In this document: positions 22,147 through 33,484 of the stretch, in pieces | How positions within the stretch are numbered: position 1 is the stretch's first letter | Layout of the letters: every line of letters begins with the position of its first letter | Assembly (NCBI GenBank): GCA_944990035.1 | Contig: CALYLX010000160.1 | Coordinates: 62,001 to 126,000 of the forward strand | Length of the DNA: 64,000 bases | Direction: 5' to 3' | Origin: Clitopilus passeckerianus | Taxonomy: Eukaryota > Basidiomycota > Agaricomycetes > Agaricales > Entolomataceae | The notes under the pieces: generated by a model | The model's input: only the letters and a program-made list of their open reading frames with translations | What the model was told of the DNA's origin: nothing | Database searches by the model: none | Program-made: the position numbers and the translations under genes

Positions 22147-22930
22147 ATGTTCAATACGAACCAACGACGTCCCAACTATTACGCACCCAATAATCCCCCT
22201 CCATTCCGTCAAGGCGGTCATCATTGTGAGTCGCAAATTGCACATGTTCACCGAGAAGCATTGGATGAAGCTCAACGATACTCGATAGGGGCCGGTGGCG
22301 GCTTTCATCATGGCCATCGTTCGCGCCAGCCTAGGCGTCAGCCTCAGCCACAAATTGTCTTCGTACCAGACCGACGGAGAAGAAATAATAATTCAGGATG
22401 TGGGCGGTGCTTTGCATGGTTAGTCCCGGCTGTCATGGCGGTAAATCATATCTAACCCGTCTATCGAAGTTTGGCCGGTTGCTGTGCTGCAACCCTGTGC
22501 TGCCCTTGTTAATACCACTTGATCTCAACTTGGGACATCTTCCTGTTTGCCCAGTCAAATGTTACTATTTGTCCGAGAACCCTTGATTACCTTTCTTCAA
22601 GTTATATCTTCGCTTGATCATTCATGTCGAATATCAATTGGTGCTGTTGATTATTATGTGTAGTGTACTATACAAGAGAGTAACATTGTCAGCCTATGTG
22701 GAAGCAATGCGAATGGAAAGTCGATAAGGAGTCCAGATGAGGGTGTTGCCAGCAAAGTTAAATAATAAAAAGCAGTCGTTAGGAACGAAGAATGAAGGTC
22801 TATATGCCCTATCATGAGACCGACCAGGTGGCGGGTGCGTAATAAGCACATTTGCATTTAACTTTCGTAGAAAGGTTGTAGCTCCAGGCTAGATGTCGTC
22901 ATTGCGTGCAAATTTTGTTGAGAAGGTAGA
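21600..22930 (+). repeat. Tandem duplication, unit 1 (approximate ends)
   Basis: This ~1.3 kb stretch and the one at about 22985-24300 share 5' flank, gene and 3' flank. Shared strings include GAGATTAGATTAGAT (21837 and 23145), the CYSTM gene (22147 and 23471) and a 30-base block starting GCTCCAGGCTAGAT (22881 and 24245). Offsets of 1308, 1324 and 1364 bases show one direct duplication followed by small indels and many substitutions, so it is not recent. Confidence 0.7.
22147..22512 (+). CDS. CYSTM-type cysteine-rich small protein 2
   Basis: Exons 22147-22225, 22289-22418 and 22470-22512 give 83 residues. The N terminus MFNTNQRRPNYYAPNNPPPF is Asn/Pro/Tyr-rich, followed by a Gly/His stretch (GGGFHHGHRSRQ) and a basic block (VPDRRRRNNNSG). 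It ends in a Cys-rich helix (CGRCFACLAGCCAATLCCPC). The CYSTM-like tail implies insertion in, or palmitoyl-type attachment to, a membrane. Exon 2 has exactly the same length (130 nt) and both introns the same phases (1, 2) as in the gene at 23471, its duplicate. Confidence 0.78.
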
Positions 22931-23470
22931 GCAAGTTCCTTTCTAAGCCAGATTGAGCTTGAAGATGGAGATGGAAGGGCCGGATGTAAATTTAGCTACG
23001 GGTCAAGGGTAATTGCTCAATATAGGCGGTCTTCCACAGTATTTAAGGTCAAAACTGAAGAAAGGAACCTGACGAGGAGAGCCCACCAATTGAGTGTGTT
23101 ATGACGAGTGGCTATACGATATGCTACCGATCAGTTACATAATCGAGATTAGATTAGATTTAGATATTTGCTGTGAAAGGGTCACGCTCCTATAGCTATG
23201 GATTTTACTGAACTAGAGAATTCATTATTTAGGCGTAAACGGAAGTATAAATCTGAGCAATCTCTGCAACGCAAAAAGCTCTACACATCATTGGTTTCTC
23301 CCCGAGGATCTCCGCCTGCGAAGCAAATGGAGCATCTATGAGCTCACAGGTGGCAACTGCGCGGGGGCCGCAGCCCCACAAGTGGACGACTTCGGTGGAA
23401 TGCTGTGTACCGGTTTTCTATATTATAATTCACGGCATCCAAGGTACGTTCTCGCTCTCCTACACTCATT
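22513..23470. other. Intergenic within the CYSTM duplication
   Basis: No coding frame is supported. It holds the 3' flank of unit 1 (to about 22930) and the 5' flank of unit 2. Confidence 0.5.
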
Positions 23471-24300
23471 ATGTTCGATAAGAAACACCGCAACGACTAT
23501 TACGCACCTGACAACCCGCCTCCTTACCATGAAGGCGGCCACCGCTGTGAGTGACACATCTAACATTTCCAAACCAGCATCGTTGGCTAATGCTTGACGA
23601 TAGGGGGTGGAGGCGGTTTTCATCGCGGCAATCGTTCACGCCAGTATGGACGGCAGCCTCAGCCGGAAGTTGTCTACGTACCAGACCGACGGAGGAGAAA
23701 TGACAATTCAGGTTGTGGATCGTGCTGCGCATGGTGAGTTCTTGGTTTTGGGACCTGTAATAATATCTAATTCGTCCGCCAAAGTTTGGCAGGTTGTTGC
23801 GCAGCCTGCCTATGCTGTCCATGTATCGTCTTCTAAACTCGCCCCGCCAGAATTACGGCAAACACTTCATCCAGTTCAACGCCTCTCAGCTGATCGCTAG
23901 AGGTTCTCGAATACCCATGTTTCATCTCTTATATCCAGGCTCAGCCTTCCGCACGGGACATTTGACGTCAATTAATGCTGTTGATTATTATAAAGTAGCA
24001 TAGTATACAAAGAAAGCTATGAACAAAGCGAATAATGATAATGACAGCAGCGATGCGAATCCATGTGAAAGCAATGCAAACGTGAAGGTCTATAAGGAGT
24101 CCGAAACGAGAACGTGAATAATAATAAGTAAAAATAAGCCGTTAAGAACGTAGAGTGAAGGTCCCCACACCTAACATGAGGTGGACCAGATGGAGAGCGC
24201 GCAACGAACGCGTTTCCATTTCGTAACTTTCGTGAAAGTTTGTAGCTCCAGGCTAGATATCGTCATTGCGTGCAGATTCGGTTCAGAGGGCAGAGCAAGT
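22985..24300 (+). repeat. Tandem duplication, unit 2 (approximate ends)
   Basis: Direct-repeat partner of unit 1, carrying the third CYSTM gene. Both flanks align with unit 1 by eye, with scattered substitutions and small indels. Confidence 0.7.
23471..23836 (+). CDS. CYSTM-type cysteine-rich small protein 3
   Basis: Exons 23471-23546, 23604-23733 and 23785-23836 give 85 residues. It parallels CYSTM protein 2 along its length: MFDKKHRNDYYAPDNPPPYH, then GGGFHRGNRSRQ, then VYVPDRRRRNDNSG, ending with CGSCCACLAGCCAACLCCPC and three extra residues (IVF). The tail has more cysteines than its sister. Splice sites are clean (GTGAGT...GATAG, GTGAGT...CAAAG). A membrane-associated stress role is inferred from the family only. 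Confidence 0.78.
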
Positions 24301-24385
24301 TTCTTGGCTTGGTGGCCTGATGATCGCTTTCCGGTACGCAGTCAGCCCAAGTGAAAGTAGAGAACAAAGGTGTCTTCGAAGATAA

Positions 24386-25105
24386 TCATTGGTCCACGGT
24401 GAACAAAACTTCTTGACGGCCATCGTTGCCAATGCCTAGGAAGACAACAGGGTTTGCTGTCCGGTCGCGGACTTGATGGAGAGACATCCGTGGATCGAAC
24501 TTGTACTTGTGCTGGATGGTGATTAGCCGGCCCAGCTCGAGGGACAACGCGAGAGCACGGATGAGGAGACTTGGGTCTTCGCAAAACTTGGGTCCATAAT
24601 GCGGGTCCGCGAGAAGCAGAGGTTCTACTTGAACATGGGCGACTGCGATTCTGCCGGTTTGATATGTGGACGTGACATTGCGGAGATATGTTGAATCGGT
24701 GAGCGGAAAGTATATCCGCCAAGTGAGGTATCCCATAGTCGTTTTGTCTTCGTCTGGATGGCTGAAGGCGATTGTTGCAGCGCGAGAGCGGGGCCTGCCA
24801 TTGGGGTCGTGTGGTAGAATGGGGAGTTCTTCCTGGAACTCGAAAGAGTTAAATGAGAGTGTGTAGCCTCCGGTTGATCGGTCGTGAATAAAGTGGAAAG
24901 GGAATCCGCCAGGCTTATTCCGTAGTCCACGGGACTTGTTGAGCCTGTGAAGAAGGGTGACCTTCATGGACAGGTGGTCGTTGCAGGATATGTCACCGAG
25001 GGCGGATTTGCCTGGCCTGCAAGGTTGGTCGATTGACCGTGGTGGATAAGGTGAATAACAAGGGGCACAAGCCGAAGAAGCGAAATGAGGGGCGAAACCG
25101 GTCAT
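24386..25105 (-). CDS. Conserved-looking hypothetical protein, intronless
   Basis: One uninterrupted frame of 239 codons from ATG 25105 (MTGFAPHFASSACAPCYSP) to a stop at 24386. A mixed alpha/beta composition with blocks such as RSTGGYTLSFNSFEFQEEL, GYLTWRIYFPLTDSTYLRN and KFCEDPSLLIRALALSLELG suggests a folded globular protein. No signal peptide or membrane helix is evident. I do not recognise a family. Length and even composition make it more likely real than chance, but nearly all neighbours have introns and this one has none. Confidence 0.55.
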   Translation of the reverse strand: MTGFAPHFASSACAPCYSPYPPRSIDQPCRPGKSALGDISCNDHLSMKVTLLHRLNKSRGLRNKPGGFPFHFIHDRSTGGYTLSFNSFEFQEELPILPHDPNGRPRSRAATIAFSHPDEDKTTMGYLTWRIYFPLTDSTYLRNVTSTYQTGRIAVAHVQVEPLLLADPHYGPKFCEDPSLLIRALALSLELGRLITIQHKYKFDPRMSLHQVRDRTANPVVFLGIGNDGRQEVLFTVDQ

Positions 25106-26322
25106 GGCGAGAAAACGTCAGAATCGTAACGAAGAAATTAGGTGGGGTACCAGATGCCCACGACGTCCGGGGAGGAGGTGTTAGGTAGAACCCCGGAGCA
25201 GGAAGAACAACATATATAGGACCGAAGTCGACAAAAAGAAAGAGTTAGATCATACCGAGCACTAGCGCCAGTTGCGAGGGCCAGCGAGGAAGATTGCTTG
25301 GAACAAGCCGTTGTCGTGGAACGTGGACTGGCTTTGTCTTTGACTTGACGAGAACAAAACCCCAGGATGTGAGAACAAAGGCGCCGCTTGTCGAAGGGTA
25401 ACTAACAACAACGGTTAGGCTATCACGTACCAGTAGTCCTTTTAGCGCCCTGACTATCCTAAATCGAAGTCAATTGTTGCGTTTGAAGCTGATCCATCCC
25501 CTCCTTGACAATTTGTAGGACACTTTCTATCCGTTTGCATAGACAGCTATTGTGAATGTGCAGAGAACAACAGAGGTGGCTATGTTGGATCCCTCCACGT
25601 CTCCATCCATCAATAGAAATCGATCGCATCAACGGAACGACCACTCGGTGCCGCAATCCTCTTCCGTTCGTCAATTCCGCCAATAAGAGAGTCAAGGGTT
25701 GGCACAATAGGATACATTGTTTGTTGAACCCAACACTGCACCCGAATAGTAGATGAAGTCAAGGATGTACGGTGGCATAAGGTCTTGTCATTCTGTTTGA
25801 CAATGTTTGAGAATAAGAAAGACGAAATTTTTCCTTGAAACCAACATCAGTTCTGGACTGCACAACGAAGCAGTGCTGAAGTTTTAAAATCTGGATGATG
25901 AATGATCTCCAGAGTCGATTGTGAACAAAGATTTTTATAACTACCCAAACATCAGATGAAGTCAATGTTGGAAATCTCCTGCGGGATCTCAGTCCCCCAG
26001 AACGTACAATAGCCTTCTTACTTGTTCCTGTGCGGGTTGTTCTTCAAAAGAGCCTTCGAGGAGCTGTACAGTGCGAGTGCTCTAAATACTGCTCGCAACT
26101 GGCAAATGGGAGCGGTTCCAAGTTCTGGCTTGCTGTGTCCCGAACTGGTGTTTGTCACTATTTGAATCTAACGCCCTTTGAACGGAAGGTTGGTATAGTT
26201 GCCTTTCTCCGACTCCTCACAGGTCGACCGTCATCCAGTTGTTCCCTTGGTGAGTATACGATCAATATAGGCTATAACGGATCGATGCTTACAAGGGGCC
26301 TACAGGCACCGCAGTCCCCTGA
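25106..26322. other. Intergenic, no supported gene
   Basis: Frames here are under 100 codons, without motifs or splice support. The sequence before 26323 presumably serves as promoter of the DAO-family oxidase. Confidence 0.45.
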
Positions 26323-28181
26323 ATGAAGCATTTTCTGAGCGGGACTTTCGTCTGGATTTCGATCATGACAGTTCCTGTTATTTCCGTACCGACCTTGCAA
26401 TGGGAACGCTCCCAGGTTGTCCTGGCTTCTAACATCAGTGACACATTAGCTGCTAAAGAAACAAGGAATCTACTTCCTGTGGAACATCCGATACAATCAT
26501 ACTGGATGACTGAACCGGACGCCAATCCTCTGGCTACGGAAGGCAGTCACGGAGACCTAACGGTCGAAGCAGACGTTTGCATCATAGGATCGGGTATAAC
26601 GGGTGTATCTGCTGCCTATCATCTATCACAACTGCAAGGCAAGAGCCCACTCAGCGCCGTCATTCTTGAGGCTCGAGATTTCTGTGAGGGCACTCCCGGT
26701 TACTATCACGATTCCTATAATGACCGAGATGCCTTCAATTCAAGGTTCTGGCGCTACTGGTGAGCTTCATCCCATACCACAAGCTATGGACAATTCGTGA
26801 TATTTTCGGAAGGGCGGAATGGTGGTCATTTTACAGCCAATCTCTTCCACGACTTCGTCCTCAGGGAAAGCCTCTATGGCACGGAGGAAGCCATCAAAAC
26901 CTTCGACCTTGAGTCATACACGGCGCAAGCCCTCCTCGCCATCATATCTCACAACGAGCTTAGAGACAAGGTCGACCTGGTTAGCTCACAGCACAACACC
27001 GCGTTCCTTACGAAAGAAGAGGAAGAGATTGTCAAAGCCGATTGGGCAGCCGCAATCGCGGCTGGTGTGGATCTTGACAAGGTCAATTGGCGCAATGCAG
27101 AGGAGATGAAACAGGTTTGCTCCATGGAATCTAATGTCGATACTGCTGGTTACTCAAACGTGTTCGCAGACATTCGGAACGCCATTTTCCGCTGTTACCT
27201 TCCCGGGAAACAATCTATTCCCGCTGAAGCTCGTCACGGAGCTCTTCAAGCTAGCGGAGGATGCGACCTCAAACTTCAAACTAGGACTTCATACCCACAC
27301 TCCCGTCACCAGCATCGAGAAGCTGGATGCCGAGCAGGCGAAGAGAAGATGGGCATTGCAGACACCTCGAGGAGAGGTCCATTGCAACTACGTCATCCAT
27401 GCGACCAATGCCTACGCAAACCACCTCGTTCCAACCTCTGCCACTTCGCCAATAGATCAGCAGCTGAGCTCCGGAATCATCATCACACCAACCAGGGGCC
27501 AAGTCATAGCACTACGTGCAGGAGCAAACGAGTCACGAATCACAAAGTCGTCTTGGGGTGCCAACGAAGGTTTCGAATATTGGTTCCCAAGACCTGTACG
27601 TCGGACCAATATTGATGAAGAAGAAAACCCCCTAGTCATCATCGGAGGTGGTAGGGAAGCTGCGCCTGGGTTCGAGGTTGGGGTTATCGATGATGGGTCG
27701 GTGAGCAAAGAGGTCGGGAAGGCATTGAAAGACTTCCTGCCGGGTATATTCACCGGACCAAAGGAAGATGAAGTGTTATATTCCAAGGGGAGAGAACCAG
27801 AACAAGAATGGGTAAGAAGCGCCAGCTGTTTGTCCGGAGATAGCTTGTTGATGACCTCTTAGACTGGCATAATGGGTTTCACTAAGTCCGGTGATCCCTT
27901 CGTAGGTGGTATAGTTCTGCCTTTACTTCAGAGCTTACATACTGCGAACAGGTTGGACCCTTGCCAGGCTATGATGGTCAATACGTGTCTGCCGGATATA
28001 GTGGGCATGGTATGACTCGTGCTTACGCCTGGTGAGAACCCTCAGTTTGTCGGGATGCTATGAAACTGATTATCAACTTAATAGCGCTGAGGTTGTGGCG
28101 AACATGGTCCATTCCGCAGTTACAGGAGAAGCTTGGAGGCTCCCCGATTGGATGCCGAAACACTACCTTACCACACCATAG
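26323..28181 (+). CDS. FAD-dependent oxidoreductase of the DAO family
   Basis: Seven exons: 26323-26683, 26745-26759, 26813-27114, 27170 to about 27811, 27863-27901, 27952-28031 and 28085-28181. The N-terminal ~20 residues are hydrophobic (FVWISIMTVPVISV) and could be a signal or anchor. The FAD motif is ADVCIIGSGITGVSAAYHLS. The second motif, ARDFCSGATGRNGGHF, is assembled across a 15-nt microexon (26745-26759) that codes for SGAT plus split codons. TFPGNNLFPLKLVTELFKLA and GYSGHGMTRAYACAEVVANM are the later conserved blocks. The family oxidises amine C-N bonds of amino acids or polyamines to imines, giving hydrogen peroxide or reduced acceptor; the arrangement is closest to the glutamylputrescine-oxidase-like branch. 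The substrate is not readable. Confidence 0.88.
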
Positions 28182-28468
28182 AGCGACACATTGTTTTCAT
28201 TTCGGAAATGCTTATCGATGTTTTCGCGTGGACAGCTATGAAAGCCACCACTCGGGTTCTCTTACAGTCTGAGCGCTTGGAGGGGTGCCAAACGCGTGGC
28301 GTTTCAACCCAACTCCAACATGATTGATATTCGAAAAAGGCGCTTTTTCATTTCGTCAGACATGCGTACAGCATGCCAGGGTCATAGGCCACTTCCTTTT
28401 GAACCCCATAATTTCGAGGAGCTCTCGATAGCCTCTGCCTCTTGCATTATTATCAATTATTCGCGAAT

Positions 28469-28988
28469 ATGTTCACGAAGATTTACGTAGGGTAAGGTTC
28501 CTATGTTCCCATGTCGCCTTCAATTATCTAAGGAACCGTTCGTACTGAAATAGAAACCTTGGCTGGAATGTATCGGAAAAAATCCTCTGCCAGGTAGCGC
28601 TCGACCATCTCTGATCTGCGACCCTGGCTTGAAGCCTGACCGAATGGTTTCCACAGCTCTTTTCAGCGTTTGGCCAAGTGTCGGAGGTGAGTGTCCCTCT
28701 TTTTTTCTACTCTTGGGAAAAGGGAATCTGATGGGAGCGCTGCCCTAGACAAGGGTAATGCGAGATGCTGTATCCGGCCGTACCAGAGGATTCGGATTCG
28801 TCACATTCAAAAATGCTGCCGACGCCCGTGCAGCTATCGGTGGACTCCAGAAACGAGAGCTTGACGGACGCATCCTCACCCTCGGTCTGGCTGGCGGCCC
28901 GGATGAAAATACAGTATCGGCACCCCTGAAAACTCTACCAGCCCCCAAACCTGGGAAACGGATAAGATTCATGACGAGACGCAATTAG
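28469..28988 (+). CDS. Small single-RRM RNA-binding protein
   Basis: Four exons (28469-28491, 28554-28593, 28657-28686, 28749-28988) give 110 residues. The frame closes at every junction, with introns of 62-63 nt. RNP2 is KIYVGN (split by intron 1), then LGWNVSEKILCQLFSAFGQV, and RNP1 is RGFGFVTF. The beta4 region (LDGRILTLGLA) completes an RRM across about residues 3-82. A short basic tail ends in KRIRFMTRRN. Single-RRM proteins of this size bind RNA as splicing, stability or stress factors. The first three exons are only 23, 40 and 30 nt, so automatic annotation may well miss the start. There is no glycine-rich tail. Confidence 0.85.
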
Positions 28989-29058
28989 GGTCAGAGCTAG
29001 CAGATGAAAGAATCTATTGTTCTCTAGGAGGCTATGTAGGACACATATTTAACTCTAT

Positions 29059-30187
29059 TTATACGGGACAGAGCTCCTTGGCAAACTCGGCGAATCGATA
29101 GCGGGGGACGCTAAGATGGCCCATGAAGATGCCCTCAAAGTGGTCCCGAAGGTGCTTTTTCACGATCGGGTTGGAGTCAACCAGCCGTAGGATCCGGGCC
29201 ACGGTGGAAGCTGCGTCATCCGACATCGTACGGAGTATTTCTAACTTCGGGGCACCTTTCGCGCGAGAAAGATGAGAGATTCGGTTGAACTCTTCCGCAA
29301 CAAGCTCTTCCTTGTAGAAGGATAGGATGTCACTGTGAAGCAACATATTAGTCTAATGTTTTCTGCGGTGGTGATGAGAGGTGCATACGTGAAATGATTG
29401 TTTAACTTGAGAATATCCGGGAAGGCCTGGATGTACTCTGAACATGGGATGGATGGAGGAATTCCGAAAATGAATATGCAAAGACCCGCAGAGGTCAAGC
29501 ATCGAATGAAGGTGGGGAAGCTCTCTGCATCTGGAGAGAACTGTTTGGAAGCTGTTAGCGAGCCAGAATCAACGGAGGTGAGAAGATGGCACTGACCTTG
29601 GTGTCCTTGGTGTTATATTCTAGGAGTATCCCTGATACATAGGTGACGCAGCCTGTGATGATCAATTCGTAGGCAAGGCCGGAATATCGGTTGGCCAACT
29701 CATGGGTGAGCGTGGCGTACTCTTGCAATATCGGGCTGAGTTGTTTCTGACCGGTATAGAAGAGCTTGCTGAATTGCTTCAGGTTCTCCATCTCTTGCTG
29801 AAGGACCCCTTCATCGTCAAGATAGAACCACATGAAGGTGACGAGGGCTACGAGGACCGCGAGATCACGATCGCTGCGAAGGTTGGGAAAATAGATGTAA
29901 GACATGTCAGCGCTAAGGCGCATGAGCTGGTCGAAAAGGGCTTCGTTCTCGGTGTCGAGTCCTCTACGAAGACCCTCTTCAAAGCAGGCGGCACGGAAGT
30001 CGTTGTCATATTCCACCTTTTTGGCAGGATACTGGATTCCCGCGGCGTCCAAAACTTTGACTATCGCCGCCCTGATCTCGGCCTGCACGCTGGGGGTATT
30101 GACCTGTATAACGTCAACGAAGGGACAGATAGCACGCAGCCGTTTGCTTACATCTGCATTGAAGGTCAAGGAACAGGTAGAGGTCAT
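29059..30187 (-). CDS. TRI5 (trichodiene synthase)-like sesquiterpene cyclase
   Basis: Exons 30187-29597, 29540-29389 and 29332-29059 give 338 residues. The aspartate-rich motif is in FMWFYLDDEG. The NSE-type motif lies at an intron boundary and reads TDILSFYKEE. The C-terminal HLSVPRYRFAEF matches the conserved Arg-Tyr block of the family. Length and layout fit Pfam trichodiene-synthase-like cyclases, which turn farnesyl diphosphate into a cyclic sesquiterpene in the cytosol. The first metal-ligand position of NSE is Thr, not Asn or Asp. The product cannot be predicted, and there is no sign of a trichothecene cluster; no P450 or acyltransferase lies nearby. Confidence 0.8.
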
Positions 30188-31201
30188 ATCGGTGGCTGTT
30201 TGAGAAGTACTGTTAGATACTGGACTTCGGGTGAGACGACCAGGCCTTTATATTACTTGCTAGGCGCCCATGTTCACGAAAACATTGGGTGTATGCAATA
30301 GAGTTCACAGCTTCTAGGTACTTCATCGGAGCGACCATGACCGAGAATTTTTTTCGAACAGACTGGGTGACAGCGTCAATGACCTGCAGCTTGCGTTGAA
30401 ACCAGAACAATGAATGTGGCACACTGCCATTCTTGGGGCCCCTGTCCCCGATGAGGAAGGATATGAGAGTAAAAGTTGCAATTTTTCCTCAAGGCGCTTC
30501 AGTACCAGGCACTTATGACGCAGCTTCTTCGAGAGCGCATCGTATCGACGGAGGGTAGAGATCGCTCCCCGGAGTCAATTGACAGAGAACCAGTAGCTGA
30601 TAGTTAGAATTGGCCTCGAGACGGTTACAGGGATTGGCCGATACTTCGGTTGTTCATCGACACCTTCTGCAGACAGCCTAAACGTGTTTACCAGTCGAAG
30701 GTCAAGTCTAGCCCAGGAGTAACACCATGAGCCATGCCATTGGCATCGAGATGAACACGGTTGACGGTTAGAATAATTACCGTGAGCCGTCCCGGTTGCT
30801 TAGTCATTGGTTTAGGGCCGGGTTCAATGTCAGTTTTGAACATTTTGGCAATGAATTACGTTTTGGTCTCGCAGTGTCAGAGAACAAACTGGCTTCAATG
30901 GATCTCTTCACGAATCCCGAGCTCCCAGCAGAACAAATCACGGTCCAAATGGAGGATTATGCATCCCCATCTTCATGTGATCCACTATTTAAATTGTGAA
31001 ACGCACATTACGCATGTTTGGCCTTCATTGGCTGATACTTCGGGCTGGTATCATCCTTCGAACAATTTGCTCAAATGAAGCGCCTACCTATGTTTTGACC
31101 CCGCAGCTTGTCCCGTGACGGTCATCTCGTCGAGGTTCATTAATCATTTCCCACAGCCGCGCTTGTTCAAGTTCACTGGGTTCACTCCATAGCTTACTGG
31201 T
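30188..31201. other. Intergenic, no supported gene
   Basis: About 1 kb between divergent genes (terpene cyclase on minus, secreted protein on plus). No coding frame above 105 codons and none with a motif. Confidence 0.45.
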
Positions 31202-33309
31202 ATGGGACGGCAAAATGTTATCCTGGCGCTCTTGTTTTGTACCGCGGTCCTCGGACTCGAGCAAGTTCCTCTTTTTAGACACTTCGGAGATGGTCCTTCG
31301 GCAGACTGGGATTTGCTGAAGGCCCAGAGGCCTTCCAGGAACACCAGCTACAATCTGGTGTTCGATTCTGTTGCTTCCCTGCTCCGGCGTTGGCCGAACA
31401 CGCGGTACAGAAATGGTAAGTAGTCACTCCCCTCGAGATTCCGGCATGATCAGTGTAGCAAGAACCGATTCCATCCATGGCTCAGATCTCTGTGCATTGT
31501 ATTGATTCGTGACTTCCACAGGGCACAACCTTGTACCTGGTATTATTCCAACTGGCACCATCCTCCATCACGCTGGCAAATCCCCCGAGATGCCAGACCA
31601 TCCAGACTGGGCAGCCACAGACCCAGAACATTCCTACATCTTTGCGAGTAAACCTCGGTGCATGAAAACCGGCCCAGACCAACCGCAACCCGATTCCAAG
31701 ACCAATTATACAGAAATTGGAGATGACGGCCCGCTCGCACATTTGTTAATGAACTCAACTTGCTGGCACATTTCTATGGCTACTATTCGGCCCTTGAAGG
31801 TGCTTTACTTTGATGGAAGCAGTGCCGCTAAATTGCCCCTGCAGAAGCGGCCACACAGGACCCCTTCAACTTCGAGTCCTGATGATGATGATCCTGTGCC
31901 AGGTATCGGTGGTGGCACAATGGACACACAGGACATTCTCATTTGGGGAGAAATTCGTGAAGACAAGGTCTTTGCGGAACCTCAGCGAATCCAAGATCTT
32001 TGTGCTCAATGGGGGCGGAACGGTACAGAAGTCGCTGACGGAGAGGGGTTTGATGGCTTCGTTAGAATGGAAATGGATTTGTGGGTTTCCGTCTTTCCTT
32101 CCTACGTTCTCAGGAGTTGTACTCATACAGTTTACAGTGAAGTCATGATCTGCGATTTCTCAGCGAGCTTCGAGCTCGTCACCGTTCTACAGCCTGACTT
32201 TCCTGCGCGTGGTGGAACGGGCGGGAAAGGACCATTCGAAAACTTCGTTGCAACCACAGTCATTGAGGCGGGATCTTGGCACAACAGCGCGCCTGGAGAA
32301 ACTCGTGTTATACTTGATTTACCACGCCTCATCAGTTTCTTCGACGCCGGCCTGTTCCCTAGCCTTGCCTCTCCTCGTTCTTTGCAGGACCGTTGGGAGC
32401 ACAGGTTAATGGGCATCGCTCAGGAGGACATAGCAAAGGTCAAACATGTCCTCAGAAAGAGCATCCAAGCCCAGCCTAGTCGCAGTGGCATTGACTGGAA
32501 AGCTCTCTTCCAGGTCATTACCGACAGATATACAGAGCGGTTGGAGGTCACTCAAGCCCTCGTCACCACCGCCGTCAACTCGACATCGAACGACGAACTA
32601 ATCGAAACCGCGAAGAAAATTCAGTCCGTTTTGCGAATCATGCTCCATCCCTATATCCCAATTTCCTTCACAGCTCCAGAATCCTCAAGCACACAGACAC
32701 TTGCAGCGGCGTCACCGATATTCCGAATATGTTCAACGACGAACGTGAAACACCTATTTAAACGAACGGATTCTTTCACAGCTTCTGAGCGCTTGATGCT
32801 CCAGGCCATCTCCGAAACGAACAAGGAGATCTGTCGGGTGGCCGTAAAGGCCTGGGTGAGAGGCGTGTCGTTGGGTTTGGACGCTGTTTCTGGTTCGGAG
32901 ACCACTGCACCAGCAGCCGATATAAAAACGTTAGTCGAGGAATGGGGAGAAGAGATAGGAAGTTTGATGGAATGGCTTGGCTGGAGCGTCTGGCATAAAT
33001 GCAGGCCATCCTGTGCGCTCGAGGTAGGCATCGTTTTGGCGTTTGTTTTCAACCAGAGGCTGAGCCTGATTCCTTCTGCAGGAAATGTGTTACCTACCAA
33101 CCTGGCCGCTGTTCGGACCGGGACCTTTGCGTCCTCGCTTCCAAGTAGTCGACGCCGAAACCACCAGAGGCAGCCTCTACCTGGAGATGAATGCCTTCCG
33201 TCGATGGCTGAGCCAAGAACCACGGGAATATGACGACGAGGGTTCGGACTGGCTGGACCCACAGCCTAGGTGTGTTAGGAGGGTGGCGCCATACGAGCTT
33301 GGGAACTAG
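31202..33309 (+). CDS. Secreted conserved hypothetical protein
   Basis: Exon 1 (31202-31415) has a clear signal peptide (MGRQNVILALLFCTAVLG) and joins a long exon at 31522. The family hallmarks are HNLVPGIIPTGTILHHAG, then YIFASKPRCMKTG, a central MEMD...EVMICDFSASFELV segment, a helical middle and a Cys/Trp-rich end: WSVWHKCRPSCALEEMCYLP. The last intron is 33024-33081. A stretch at 32081-32137 has splice ends (GTGGGT...TTTACAG) and a length divisible by three, so it may be an in-frame intron. I recall such proteins as widespread in Agaricomycetes with no known role. Probably extracellular, stabilised by disulfides. Confidence 0.75.
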
Positions 33310-33484
33310 ATTCAGATACAGAGCGACTTGACGAAGAGTATTGCCCGTAGTAAATTTAAATACCACATGGATACATCAATTTATACCATGAATGCTATAT
33401 AGATTGCGATAATAGCAAGAGTAGATGCTTGATATGAAAATGCATTGGATAATGTAGAGATTGGTAGGAAGGAGGAGGCCATGT

